From: Chryseobacterium rhizosphaerae
GTDB lineage: Bacteria; Bacteroidota; Bacteroidia; Flavobacteriales; Weeksellaceae
Length of the DNA: 64,000 nucleotides
Direction: 5' to 3'
Assembly (NCBI RefSeq): GCF_003385455.1
Contig: NZ_QNUF01000002.1
Location: forward strand, 248,001-312,000
This document shows positions 26,586-35,884 of this stretch, piece after piece. Positions within the stretch are counted from its first letter, which is position 1, and each line of letters begins with the position of its first letter. A model generated the notes under the pieces. That model saw only the letters and a list, made by a program, of their open reading frames with translations, was not told where the DNA came from and did no database searches. A program made the position numbers and the translations under genes.

Positions 26586-26602
26586 GGTTGAATGTTAGAA
26601 AT

Positions 26603-27271
26603 TTATTGGAAAAGAATTGTATTTTGTAATTGTTTTTTCTGAAGAATTACATCTAAGATATCAGCGTCCATTTTTATGGCCTTTTTATTTGGAGAAAGCT
26701 GATAAGCGGTATTGGTCTGAGATTTCACAGCACTTTCAAACTGCATTACAGAAGTATATTTAGCACCATTAAAGACTTCTCTGTCGGCTTTACTCATCTT
26801 GTCGTAATCCGTTTTGAATGTATTCACTTTGTTTCTCGTCAATACCTTTTTCTCAAGATTCTGACTGTAGATCTGTGTAGGGATCATTTTACCCAGTATA
26901 TTCTGAGCTTTCAGCTTCTCTAGCCCGGCATTGATGTTTTCAATTTTCTTGAAATTACAGCTCAGCTTGATGATATAATTATCAAAGTCCATCGAAGTCT
27001 TCACATTAGTGATTCCCGGTGTTCCTTTAAAAATTTTAGCGGCTTCATTGATTTTATTTTCAATTTCTGACTTCTTGGGAACTTTTTTTCCATTAATCGT
27101 TTCCATTTTAGAAATTGAAGCGAGTCGTGTCTTGCTTTTGCTCGCATTAAGAATAATAGTATACTCCCCTGTTCCGTCAGCTTTTAGATTAATCTTGTCT
27201 AAAATATCAAAACAACTTGTCAGCAATAGTAAAGGCAAAAACAGAATACATAGCTTAAGAATATTTTTCAT
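26603..27271 (-). CDS. Lipoprotein, first gene of the three-gene envelope cluster
   Basis: The protein has 222 residues. MKNILKLCILFLPLLLLTSC is a lipoprotein signal with the lipidated Cys at residue 20. The frame stays open upstream to 27379, but that part carries no signal, so ATG 27271 is chosen. The mature part has FDILDKINLKADGTGEYTII, a pattern of Bacteroidota lipoproteins that keep a beta-sheet domain near the lipid anchor. It precedes the 672-aa secreted protein by 17 bases. The function is unknown. Confidence 0.72.
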   Translation of the reverse strand: MKNILKLCILFLPLLLLTSCFDILDKINLKADGTGEYTIILNASKSKTRLASISKMETINGKKVPKKSEIENKINEAAKIFKGTPGITNVKTSMDFDNYIIKLSCNFKKIENINAGLEKLKAQNILGKMIPTQIYSQNLEKKVLTRNKVNTFKTDYDKMSKADREVFNGAKYTSVMQFESAVKSQTNTAYQLSPNKKAIKMDADILDVILQKKQLQNTILFQ

Positions 27272-27405
27272 GTTTGGGTTTAAGACAACAAAACTACTCA
27301 ATTTCGGCCTTAAATCCTTACAGTCTTTGATTTTTTGGACATAAATAGCTGTTTTCAGGTAGTTTTTTAAGACATACAATGATGCTATTATTGTTTCCGT
27401 TTTTT

Positions 27406-28125
27406 TCAGATTTGTCCTTTCAAATAATTCTGGCGAAGATCCTCGTCCAGCTTTTCAATAGCATACCGAAGGCAAGTTCTCGGCATTTCTTTATAATACA
27501 GATTCAGATAACTGATTAATTCTCTTTCATTTTTATTCCCCATTTCCCTTAATAGCCATCCGTTTGCTTTATGCATCAGATCATGGGTATGTTTCAGGTT
27601 TCTGGTCACCAATTCTTTGGTAAGATCAAATGATCCTTTTTTTACGTAATGCATAGTTCCCACTACGGCAATTCTCTTATGCCACATTTCTTCAGATTCT
27701 GAAAGGTCTCTCAGAAGGTATTCTTTCTGATTTTCGAAGGCATATCTGCCCAGAATTTTATAGCAGCTTGAGTCCACCAGATCCCAATTGTTAACATAGG
27801 GAAGATGATGAAGATAGAAAACCACTATTTCATCTTTCATTGCCTGATCTTTTGTTTTTTCAAACTTTGAAATCAGCATAAAGAGAGCCGTGAGCCTGTG
27901 TTCGTGATATTCCGAGGCCAACAGCTCGCTTAATTCCTTTAAGTTGATTTTTGAATAGTATTCTTTAGCTACAGACCTTTGATCCGGAACCGTCACTCCT
28001 AAAAACAAATCTCCTTCTCCATATTCTCCCTTTCCGGTTTTGAAGAATCTTGGAAAAAATTCAGCTTTCTCAGGAATTGATAAAACGGCTAATGCCTCCT
28101 GTATTTCTTTGACAATACTACTCAT
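27406..28125 (-). CDS. DNA alkylation repair protein (AlkD-like HEAT-repeat family)
   Basis: The protein has 239 residues of helical repeat. The family motifs are FFKTGKGEYGEGDLFLGVTV near the N-terminus, then YHEHRLTALFMLISKFEK, NNWDLVDSSCYKILG and WHKRIAVVGTMHYVKKG. AlkD-like glycosylases remove bulky or cationic alkylated bases such as 3- and 7-methylpurines by trapping flipped base pairs. It lies 25 bases after the antiporter gene on the same strand and is probably the last gene of the hflX unit. Confidence 0.9.
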   Translation of the reverse strand: MSSIVKEIQEALAVLSIPEKAEFFPRFFKTGKGEYGEGDLFLGVTVPDQRSVAKEYYSKINLKELSELLASEYHEHRLTALFMLISKFEKTKDQAMKDEIVVFYLHHLPYVNNWDLVDSSCYKILGRYAFENQKEYLLRDLSESEEMWHKRIAVVGTMHYVKKGSFDLTKELVTRNLKHTHDLMHKANGWLLREMGNKNERELISYLNLYYKEMPRTCLRYAIEKLDEDLRQNYLKGQI

Positions 28126-28150
28126 ATTGAACTGCTGTTAGTGTGACATA

Positions 28151-29437
28151 TTAAGCTTTGTCTTCCTGCACCACCGCCTCCTGTTCTTCTTCTTCCTTTG
28201 CGATCTTATTAGGATTGGCAACTTTGGCAATAGTAAGCCCCTGAACAATAATAGAGAATACTACCACGCAATATGTGATACTTAGAATGATCTCACTGTA
28301 TTCGCTTTTAGGAATAGACATCGCCAGTGCGATAGACACCCCACCACGGATTCCTCCCCAAACCAGTACTTTTACGGTCTGCGGACTAAAGCTTCGCCTC
28401 AAAGAGGTGAATTTCGTAGGTCCCCAGATGGAAATAAACCGGGCAAACAAAACCACGACAATGGCTAATACTCCTGGAATCATAAAGTGTTTCAGATCTT
28501 TAATCATCAAAAGTTCGAACCCGATAAACAGGAATAATACAGCATTCAGGATCTCATCAATCAGTTCCCAGAATTTAATCAAATAATCCTGCGTAACAGA
28601 TTTCATTTTGAAACTCCTGTTAAAATTCCCCATAAATAATCCTGCCGCAACCATCGTCAACGGACCGGAAATATGCATTTGTCTTGCAATAAGATAACCA
28701 CCCATCACCACAGAAAGCGTTACCAATACGGAAATAATATAATCATCCACTTCACGCATCAGCCTGGAAGTAACCCATCCCAGTAAAACCCCAAGTAAAA
28801 TGCCTCCTCCCGCTTCATGAAGCAAAAGCAATCCGATATTTTCAACACTTAAATCCACTTCTTTTCCGACTGCCAGCTGTAAAACCACTGTAAAGACTAC
28901 AACCGCCATACCGTCATTGAAAAGAGATTCACCGGCTACTTTTGTTTCGAGTGATTTGGAAACCTTAGCCTGTTTCAGAACACTCAGAACTGCTACAGGA
29001 TCCGTAGGAGAAATTAATGCTCCAAATACCAGACAGAAAATAAAAGGAAGTTTAATTCCTACATAGGGCAGTAAGTAAAACATTCCAAAACCTACAACAA
29101 AAGTGGAAATGACAACACCCGCCGTAGAAAATATCAATACCGGCCTAAACTGCTCCTTAAGATCATTGATGTTAATATGAATTCCTCCTGCAAAAAGAAG
29201 AAAATTAAGCATTGCTCCCATCAGAACCTCTGTAAAATCAATACTGTTCATCAGGTTGTGAAGATGTCCGAAGGTTCTTGGAAGAACCGATTCTCCGAAC
29301 AACACCAGGAAAATAGAAACCACAATGGCAATAACCATTATTCCGATGGTACTTGGAAGTTTAAGGAACCTATAGTTAAGATAGGCGAATATTGATGCTA
29401 ATACGATTAATGCTGAGAATGAATAATATAACTCCAC
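28151..29437 (-). CDS. Sodium/proton antiporter (CPA1/NhaP family)
   Basis: The protein has 428 residues with about twelve membrane helices. CPA1 landmarks are FGALISPTDPVAVLSVLKQ, AGESLFNDGMAVVVFTVVLQ with the ND ion-binding pair, and the late VWGGIRGGVSIALAMSIP. It should exchange Na+ (or K+) for H+ and serve pH and salt homeostasis. The cytoplasmic tail is short and acidic (KEEEEQEAVVQEDKA). It is followed 25 bases later by the AlkD-like gene. Confidence 0.92.
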   Translation of the reverse strand: MELYYSFSALIVLASIFAYLNYRFLKLPSTIGIMVIAIVVSIFLVLFGESVLPRTFGHLHNLMNSIDFTEVLMGAMLNFLLFAGGIHININDLKEQFRPVLIFSTAGVVISTFVVGFGMFYLLPYVGIKLPFIFCLVFGALISPTDPVAVLSVLKQAKVSKSLETKVAGESLFNDGMAVVVFTVVLQLAVGKEVDLSVENIGLLLLHEAGGGILLGVLLGWVTSRLMREVDDYIISVLVTLSVVMGGYLIARQMHISGPLTMVAAGLFMGNFNRSFKMKSVTQDYLIKFWELIDEILNAVLFLFIGFELLMIKDLKHFMIPGVLAIVVVLFARFISIWGPTKFTSLRRSFSPQTVKVLVWGGIRGGVSIALAMSIPKSEYSEIILSITYCVVVFSIIVQGLTIAKVANPNKIAKEEEEQEAVVQEDKA

Positions 29438-29461
29438 TAAGTGTTTTTTAAATTAATTAAT

Positions 29462-30094
29462 TTATGAATCTAAATAAAGTACTTTGATATAGGTTTTAAC
29501 CCCTTCTTTTTCCCAGATGTCAAACATTCCGTCTTTGGAAGGTTTTGAACCTCTGGTATAATCCTGCCCAATTTTCAAAATATTCAGCAAAATATATTCG
29601 TCTCCCACGGAATTAACCAGATAAGCCGTTTTTTCAGATTTACCATCTCCGGAGCTTTTTATTCCATCCGCTAATGAACGGAACTGATTCAAGTGGTGCA
29701 TAAAATTGTTTCCATCTTTGATAGAATCATAAGCTCTGAGAAGAATCAGCAGAATATCGAGATTGGTAGGATCTGTACCATACAAGGCTTTCCCCTGCTT
29801 TATACAGTCTTCAAAATTATTTTGTTTAAAAGCTTCTGCCAGGCTCTTAAAGCGGTCATCCGAGGTGATAATTTTATCCGTTCTAAAATTCCTTCCATAG
29901 TAAAGATACTGAGATTCTATACTGTCTAAAGATCTTGGAAGTCCCTTGTACTTAAAAATAAGTTTTTCATAATTGTACGGGGAATCATTCTTGTTTAGAC
30001 TTTTCTCAATAGCTTTCATATCAATTTTTGATTTCTGACTGAAGCCAAAAACCGAAAAAAATATGAATAGAAGAAAAAAGGGATATTTCATCAA
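29462..30094 (-). CDS. DUF4919-like secreted protein
   Basis: The protein has 210 residues with a signal peptide (MMKYPFFLLFIFFSVFGFSQ). It contains YLYYGRNFRTDKIITSDDRF and a helical middle with TPR-like character (AEAFKQNNFEDCIKQGKALY), which fits DUF4919, a Bacteroidota family of unknown function. The family call is from memory of the pattern, so it is tentative. Its start overlaps the hflX stop by 4 bases, so the two are translationally coupled. Confidence 0.72.
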   Translation of the reverse strand: MMKYPFFLLFIFFSVFGFSQKSKIDMKAIEKSLNKNDSPYNYEKLIFKYKGLPRSLDSIESQYLYYGRNFRTDKIITSDDRFKSLAEAFKQNNFEDCIKQGKALYGTDPTNLDILLILLRAYDSIKDGNNFMHHLNQFRSLADGIKSSGDGKSEKTAYLVNSVGDEYILLNILKIGQDYTRGSKPSKDGMFDIWEKEGVKTYIKVLYLDS

Positions 30095-31314
30095 TTCTTG
30101 TTTTCTTCGTCGTCGTTATCGAAATACTCGAAAAGGAAATCGTTGTATGGGAATCTGGAAATATGAATTTTCATAACCTCATCGTAAATCATCTTCTTCA
30201 TTTCCGGGAAGTTTTCTTTCGTCAGTGCAGAGATAAAAACAGTAGGGTATTTGGATTTTGCCATCCATGTTTTTTCCCATTCTTCAAGAGAAATATTTCT
30301 CTTTGTACCCGGAGTCAGATCATCTTCATCCTTTTTCTCATAGCTGAAATCATCAATTTTATTGAAAACCATGATCATTGGTTTTTGATGAGCGTTGATT
30401 TCCATTAGGATATGATTCACAGATTCTATATGGTCTTCGAAACTTTCGTGAGAAATATCTACAACATGAATCAAAAGATCCGCTTCACGTACCTCATCCA
30501 ATGTGGATTTGAACGATTCTACCAGCTGAGTGGGTAGTTTTCTGATAAACCCTACGGTATCGGTAAGTAAAAACGGTAAATTGCCAATCACAACCTTTCG
30601 TACGGTAGTATCCAGCGTTGCAAATAATTTATTTTCAGCAAAAACTTCAGATTTTGACAGGGAATTCATCAGGGTAGACTTTCCCACATTGGTGTATCCC
30701 ACTAAAGCTGCACGAACTACTTTTCCACGGTTATTACGCTGGGTAGCCATTTGCCTGTCAATCGTTTTCAGCTTATCTTTCAATAAGGTAATCCTGTCAC
30801 GGATGATACGACGGTCAGTTTCAATTTCCGTTTCACCGGGACCTCTCATCCCGATACCTCCTTTTTGACGCTCAAGGTGAGTCCACATTCTTGTCAAACG
30901 GGGCAAAAGATACTGATACTGTGCCAATTCCACCTGAGTTCTTGCGTATGAGGTTTGTGCCCGCTGAGCAAAAATATCAAGAATAAGGTTGGTACGGTCC
31001 AAAATTTTAACTTCCATCTCTCTTTCCAGGTTTTTAAGCTGGGAAGGAGAAAGTTCATCATCAAAAATGACAGTTCCTATTTCATTTTCTTTTACGTATT
31101 CTTTTATCTCAATTGCTTTTCCGCTTCCGATGAAGGTTTTGGAATCAGGTTGGGTTAATTTTTGAGTGAAGCGTTTCTGTACGGTTGCTCCTGCTGTGAA
31201 AGCCAAAAACTCCAGTTCGTCCATATACTCCAGTAGTTTTTCTTCATCCTGGTGCTGTGTAATAAGACCCACCAAGACTGCTTTCTCATAATTATGTTCT
31301 TTCTTTTCTAACAT
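30091..31314 (-). CDS. hflX: GTPase HflX
   Basis: The protein has 407 residues. The N-terminal HflX domain contains KTFIGSGKAIEIKEYV and VIFDDELSPSQLKNLE, followed by a coiled linker (GGIGMRGPGETEIETDRR). The GTPase domain has G1 ALVGYTNVGKSTLMN, G3 DTVGFIRKLP and G4 NKID. HflX splits stalled or heat-damaged 70S ribosomes. It is first in a probable unit with the DUF4919-like, antiporter and AlkD genes. No clear promoter motif was seen in the 200-base AT-rich spacer upstream. Confidence 0.96.
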   Translation of the reverse strand: MLEKKEHNYEKAVLVGLITQHQDEEKLLEYMDELEFLAFTAGATVQKRFTQKLTQPDSKTFIGSGKAIEIKEYVKENEIGTVIFDDELSPSQLKNLEREMEVKILDRTNLILDIFAQRAQTSYARTQVELAQYQYLLPRLTRMWTHLERQKGGIGMRGPGETEIETDRRIIRDRITLLKDKLKTIDRQMATQRNNRGKVVRAALVGYTNVGKSTLMNSLSKSEVFAENKLFATLDTTVRKVVIGNLPFLLTDTVGFIRKLPTQLVESFKSTLDEVREADLLIHVVDISHESFEDHIESVNHILMEINAHQKPMIMVFNKIDDFSYEKKDEDDLTPGTKRNISLEEWEKTWMAKSKYPTVFISALTKENFPEMKKMIYDEVMKIHISRFPYNDFLFEYFDNDDEENKN

Positions 31315-31514
31315 GAAATTCTATCTATGTTTATGATTTTTACAAGATAATATTTTTCAGAAAAAAAACAAAATCAAATTTTATTTAATAACACTTTTTA
31401 ATATAATTTTAAGTCCGCTATAGTATTGTTTCATAAAAATCAATAACTTTATGTAATAATTTTAAGATTTTAAAATCTTAAAATTAAAATAGTTAGACTA
31501 ATTGCCAGAAGATC

Positions 31515-32222
31515 ATGATTACACAAATTAAGTGTATGATTATTGATGATGATGAACTGGATAAGCTGGTTCTTCAGCATTATATCAGACCGTATGAAAA
31601 TATAGAAATTGTCGCTTCTTTCGATTCGGCAGAAAAAGCAATTCCCTATCTCGACCTTCCCATTGACCTTCTTATTATCGAAACCAACTTAAAGGGAATG
31701 AGTGGTCCGGAATTCAGAAAACTGGCCCATAAAATACCTGCCTGTATTTTTGTGAGCTCCCATCCTGAGCTGGCCGCTACTGTTTTTGAAATCGACACCC
31801 TGGACTTTATAACCAAACCCCTAACAGCAGAACGGTTTCATTACTCCATGCAGAGGCTTTTTGATTTTTTCAAAGTAAAAGAAAAGTGTGATTGTTATGA
31901 TGCCCTATTTGGGGAAAATTTTATTAAGATAAAAGAAGGTGGCCATATTTCTCAGATCAGAAAAACAGATGTTTTGTATCTGGAAGCCTTGAAAGACTAT
32001 ACCCGGATTATCACACTGGAAAAAAATCACTGTATCCTCGATTCTTTAGGAAACCTGCTTCTTAAAAACTTCTTTGATTCTTTTGTGAGAATACACCGCA
32101 GCTATGCCGTACCCAGACATCTTATCCGGGGAAAAAGCTGCCATGAAATAGAATTAACCCACCACATCAAGCTTCCGATAGGCAGGGCTTATAAAAATAA
32201 CCTCTCCTTTTTCGAGCCCTAA
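31515..32222 (+). CDS. LytTR-family response regulator with Glu in place of the phospho-Asp
   Basis: The protein has 235 residues. The receiver domain (1-~120) keeps the acidic cluster IIDDDELD and the switch Lys in FITKPLTAERF, but the site normally occupied by the phosphorylated Asp reads LLIIETNLKGMSG, so Glu56 takes its place. The C-terminal LytTR DNA-binding domain (~135-232) has YLEALKDYTRIITLEKNH and FVRIHRSYAVP. The Glu may mimic phosphorylation and make it constitutively active. No histidine kinase is adjacent. It sits just upstream of a three-gene secreted-protein cluster that it may control. Confidence 0.9.
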   Translation: MITQIKCMIIDDDELDKLVLQHYIRPYENIEIVASFDSAEKAIPYLDLPIDLLIIETNLKGMSGPEFRKLAHKIPACIFVSSHPELAATVFEIDTLDFITKPLTAERFHYSMQRLFDFFKVKEKCDCYDALFGENFIKIKEGGHISQIRKTDVLYLEALKDYTRIITLEKNHCILDSLGNLLLKNFFDSFVRIHRSYAVPRHLIRGKSCHEIELTHHIKLPIGRAYKNNLSFFEP

Positions 32223-32383
32223 AAACACAGACTTTCTTCAACAATAATTCACAAAACGCCATTGGTCGATTATTTCTGCCGTTGGTCTATTTTTCTATAA
32301 TCCGATGTGCATAGGTGGTAATTTAGTCTTCCCAAATTTGCCCTTAAAAAAACTTTTTACTAATCACCTAAAAACTGCTATTC

Positions 32384-32869
32384 ATGAAAAAAAAATCTAT
32401 TTATTGCCTCACCTTGCTTATATTTTCTGTCGTCATCTTTCGGGCCCAGTCAGCACTTTTGGCTACCGGAGCGGATGCGTCATCAGGCAATGGTTCTGTA
32501 TCTTACAGTATAGGCCAGACTGCATACCTCAATAAAGGTACTCCCATTCAGCTTCTTGAAGGGGTACAGCAGGGGTTCGAAATCACCACACTTTCCTCCC
32601 AGGAAGCTTCATCAGATCAAAAAGATCAGAAAGACATTCTTATTTACCCTAATCCTTTTAAAGAATATTTGTATCTGGATTTTACCACAAACGATTATAA
32701 GAATTCAGAATATCAGTTATTCGATTCTCAGGGCAAACTGATCAAAAAAGATATGATTTTACAATCAAAATCTGAGCTTAATTTCTCTGCTCTGCCTTCT
32801 GCCATGTATATTATCAGAATTAGCAGGAATGGAGAAAACATTAAAACTTTTAAAATCATTAAAAAATAA
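32384..32869 (+). CDS. T9SS type A sorting-domain protein
   Basis: The protein has 161 residues with a signal peptide (MKKKSIYCLTLLIFSVVIFRAQ). A short mature domain carries GNGSVSYSIGQTAYLNKGTP and EGVQQGFEI, common in Bacteroidota surface proteins. A C-terminal sorting domain (~85-161) has ILIYPNPFKEYLYLDF and ends MYIIRISRNGENIKTFKIIK. It should be exported by Sec, passed through the type IX system and attached to the cell surface. It lies 5 bases before the fibre gene, so they are co-transcribed. Confidence 0.88.
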   Translation: MKKKSIYCLTLLIFSVVIFRAQSALLATGADASSGNGSVSYSIGQTAYLNKGTPIQLLEGVQQGFEITTLSSQEASSDQKDQKDILIYPNPFKEYLYLDFTTNDYKNSEYQLFDSQGKLIKKDMILQSKSELNFSALPSAMYIIRISRNGENIKTFKIIKK

Positions 32870-32874
32870 ATGCC

Positions 32875-35424
32875 ATGAAAAAAATATTACTACTGTCCTG
32901 GATTCTCTTAGGCTTCTTTATGGGGCTTTCACAGGCTCCTGAAAAAATGAGTTATCAGGCCGTCATGAGAAATGGTGTCGGACAACTGCTAAGCAATCAG
33001 GCCATCGCTGTCAAGGTAAGTATACTGCAGGGTTCTCCTGCCGGAGCAGAGGTTTATTCTGAACGACTTACCGGAAATACCAATACCAATGGTCTTATCA
33101 GCCTTGAAATAGGAACGGGAACCATTATTACAGGAACATTTGCTTCGATCAACTGGTCATCAGGAAACTATTATTTAAAAACTGAAACCGACCCTGCGGG
33201 AGGAACCAATTATACCATTACAGGAACCAGCCAACTGCTAAGTGTTCCGTACGCTATGTATGCCAAGACCGCAGGAAACAGTGGCGGTACCTTTACCATT
33301 CCTTATACCAATACGGTAAATAATGCTTCTACTTTGTTTTCATTAACGAATGATGGAGATGGAACTTCTTTAGAAGGGACTAATAATACAGCCACTTCAA
33401 GTATTGCTGCAGTAAGAGGAATTGTGACCAGTACGGGTCCCGGAGGTTTTTCTTCAGGGGTACGCGGTATCAATAACGGAACCGGAGGCCTTGGAGTAGG
33501 AGTTTGGGGAAGCCAAAACGGAAGCGGATGGGGTGTTTATGGTGTTACTCCCAATGGATTAGGGGTGTATGGAAATTCCAGTGGAAATGGATATGGGGTA
33601 TATGCAAACAGCAATACAGGAACGGGACTTTCTGCGACCAGTAACAACGGAATTCCTGCTAACATTGCGATCTTCAATAATGCGAATAACAATAATGTTC
33701 TTAATGCTTCTACCCTAGGAAATGGAACGGTCATCAATGTGACAACCTCCGGAAACGGAACCGGTGTTTTCAGTTCAACAGGAAGTGGCTTTGCAGTACA
33801 CGGTATCACGTCTGCCCAGACTTCTGCAGGGATTATAGGAGATAATAGCGGAGCCGGTGAAGCAGTGGTAGGAAGAACAACCAGTGATATTGCCGGAGCT
33901 GTAGTGGGTAGAAATGACGGAGGTGGATATGGGGTAAGAGGATTTATTGCCACCAATGCCACGGGAACCGGTATAGGAGTTTATGGGCAGGTAGGTTTAA
34001 ATAACAGTACAGGCCGTGCAGGCCGATTTGAAAATCTGAACCAAACCAATACAACCAATAATACGTTTGAGGTAGAAACTAATGGCAATGGAAACATCCC
34101 TGACAATACACAGGGGAATGCAGCCTCTTTTCTTGTCAACAACACCAATAGCGTTGGAGCGGCAGTAAGAGGACAAGTCAACACTATTTTCGGAAACTTT
34201 GGAGCAGCAGGTGTTTTCGGTATTTCTTCCGGAACAGGAGGTTTTGCCGGTTTATTTCACGCTTCTAATCCTTCAGGTAATGGAGCCGCACTGGTTGCTA
34301 TTACGGATGGTAACGGAAATGCAATTACCGCTAATGCGAGCAAAAACGGTAATGGTGTTGAAACCAATATTGATGGTAACGGAAATGCATTGTATGCCTG
34401 GGTTCCATCTTTTGCAACCGGACGTGCCGGACGGTTCAATATTTTTAATGATGCCAATACCAGTGATGTAATTACCGTAACCACAGTAGGAAATGGTACT
34501 GCAGGAAACTTCAAAGTGGATAAAAGCCAAGGAACTTCTCCGGCAGTAAAAGGGGAGGTCAATTCGATATTCGCCAATTTCGGGACAGCCGGTATTTATG
34601 GTTTATCATCCGGAACCGGAGGATACGGAGGTTTATTTTACTCATCAAACGCTTCAGGAAATGGACCCGCTTTACTAGCTTTAACAGAAGGAAACGGAAA
34701 TGGGATTACGGCCAATGCCGGTGGAACGGGTGATGGTATTGAAGCCTCTTGTGATGGAAATGGTAATGCGATCTCAGGTTTTATACCCAATTTTGGTACA
34801 GGTAAAGCAGGGAGATTTGCGAACTTCAATAACAGTAACGGCCAGCCGGTAGTACATGTAACCACTACGGGGACGGGCTCTACCTTACTTATTAATCATC
34901 AGGGACCATCCGGTGATATTGCCGTCTACCAGAGTGCTTCAACCAATGTAGCCAGAATCAACAAAGCCGGAAGAGGATTTTTTAACGGAGGAACACAAGC
35001 CAGTGGGGCTGACGTTGCCGAAGCATTTGATGTGGAGGGAAAAATTTCCGAATATGAAACCGGAGATATATTAGTGATCTCAGTAAATTCTGACAGAACC
35101 GTAGAAAAATCATCAAAACCCTACTCTAACCTTGTTGCCGGTGTATATGCTACCAAACCGGGAGTACTTCTTACGGAAGAGCATATTGATACCGATATCT
35201 CAGATAAAGTTCCTATGGGTGTAATCGGGGTAATTCCCACTAAAGTATGCCTGGAAAACGGAAAGATAAAAAGAGGCGACCTTTTGGTGACTTCTTCAAC
35301 ACCGGGAGTAGCCATGAAAGCCAGCCTTAAAAAGGTAAAAATAGGGCAAGTGATCGGAAAATCCCTTCAGGATTATGATCAGAAAGAAATTGGAAAAATT
35401 CAGGTATTAGTCAACATAAAATAA
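32875..35424 (+). CDS. Large repetitive secreted fibre-like protein
   Basis: The protein has 849 residues with a signal peptide (MKKILLLSWILLGFFMGLSQ). The N-terminal domain (PEKMSYQAVMRNGVGQLLSN to LSVPYAMYAKTA) is a common opener of Bacteroidota surface fibres. Residues ~150-690 are rich in Gly, Asn, Thr and Ala, with a tandem module of ~127 residues at about 430-556 and 557-683 (compare VRGQVNTIFGNFGAAGVFG with VKGEVNSIFANFGTAGIYG). The C-terminal domain starts GADVAEAF at residue 711, recalling GADxAE domains at the ends of phage tail and fibre proteins. No T9SS sorting domain is seen. It may form a trimeric beta fibre; this is inference. Confidence 0.8.
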   Translation: MKKILLLSWILLGFFMGLSQAPEKMSYQAVMRNGVGQLLSNQAIAVKVSILQGSPAGAEVYSERLTGNTNTNGLISLEIGTGTIITGTFASINWSSGNYYLKTETDPAGGTNYTITGTSQLLSVPYAMYAKTAGNSGGTFTIPYTNTVNNASTLFSLTNDGDGTSLEGTNNTATSSIAAVRGIVTSTGPGGFSSGVRGINNGTGGLGVGVWGSQNGSGWGVYGVTPNGLGVYGNSSGNGYGVYANSNTGTGLSATSNNGIPANIAIFNNANNNNVLNASTLGNGTVINVTTSGNGTGVFSSTGSGFAVHGITSAQTSAGIIGDNSGAGEAVVGRTTSDIAGAVVGRNDGGGYGVRGFIATNATGTGIGVYGQVGLNNSTGRAGRFENLNQTNTTNNTFEVETNGNGNIPDNTQGNAASFLVNNTNSVGAAVRGQVNTIFGNFGAAGVFGISSGTGGFAGLFHASNPSGNGAALVAITDGNGNAITANASKNGNGVETNIDGNGNALYAWVPSFATGRAGRFNIFNDANTSDVITVTTVGNGTAGNFKVDKSQGTSPAVKGEVNSIFANFGTAGIYGLSSGTGGYGGLFYSSNASGNGPALLALTEGNGNGITANAGGTGDGIEASCDGNGNAISGFIPNFGTGKAGRFANFNNSNGQPVVHVTTTGTGSTLLINHQGPSGDIAVYQSASTNVARINKAGRGFFNGGTQASGADVAEAFDVEGKISEYETGDILVISVNSDRTVEKSSKPYSNLVAGVYATKPGVLLTEEHIDTDISDKVPMGVIGVIPTKVCLENGKIKRGDLLVTSSTPGVAMKASLKKVKIGQVIGKSLQDYDQKEIGKIQVLVNIK

Positions 35425-35430
35425 ACCGTC

Positions 35431-35841
35431 ATGAAAATAGTATATATCACATTGTTATTATTCTTAAGCTCCGTTATCTATGCCCAGGAAAATAAACAGG
35501 CAGCACCGACAGAAGATCAGGCTCAGGTTTTAAAACAGGCAAAGGAACAGGAAGCAAAGACAGTAAAAGACAATCAGGAAAAAACAGAGAAAAAAACTTC
35601 CTCAACGGCTCTGGTTTCAGATCAGGGACTGGAAGTAAAAAAACAGGAAGCAAAACCTAAGGCACCATCTGGTTCCGGGAAGTTACTTCCCAATACAGCA
35701 AGCCTTGAAGAAATAAAAACGACAATTCCCAACAGACAGGCATCCCGTAATACAACGAATTCTAGGAACACAAATAATACAGCAGGACTACCCAATACTG
35801 CAACACTGGAGCAAATAAAAAAAACAATTCCAAAAAACTGA
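35431..35841 (+). CDS. Small secreted protein with a duplicated LPNTAxLEEIK motif
   Basis: The protein has 136 residues with a signal peptide (MKIVYITLLLFLSSVIYAQ), then a charged Lys/Glu/Gln-rich region. The C-terminal half has two copies of a short motif, LLPNTASLEEIKTTIPNR and GLPNTATLEQIKKTIPKN. No known domain fits. It follows the fibre gene by 6 bases and ends at a strong terminator, so it is the last gene of that secreted cluster and could be its accessory. The function is unknown. Confidence 0.75.
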   Translation: MKIVYITLLLFLSSVIYAQENKQAAPTEDQAQVLKQAKEQEAKTVKDNQEKTEKKTSSTALVSDQGLEVKKQEAKPKAPSGSGKLLPNTASLEEIKTTIPNRQASRNTTNSRNTNNTAGLPNTATLEQIKKTIPKN

Positions 35842-35884
35842 TAACTTAAAAGCTAATAACCTATCTAGATTTTTCAAACAAAAG

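Noticed and set aside
27272..27379. Extended start of the lipoprotein at 26603
   Set aside because: The lipoprotein signal starts at the Met of 27271.
33537..34865. Several minus-strand frames of 67-141 codons opposite the fibre gene
   Set aside because: They are shadows of a repetitive, Gly/Asn-rich coding sequence; they are proline/leucine-rich with no start context.
34160..34920. Regular DNA repeats that might suggest a CRISPR or tandem-repeat locus
   Set aside because: They are protein-coding modules of ~127 codons in one frame, with no spacer structure.
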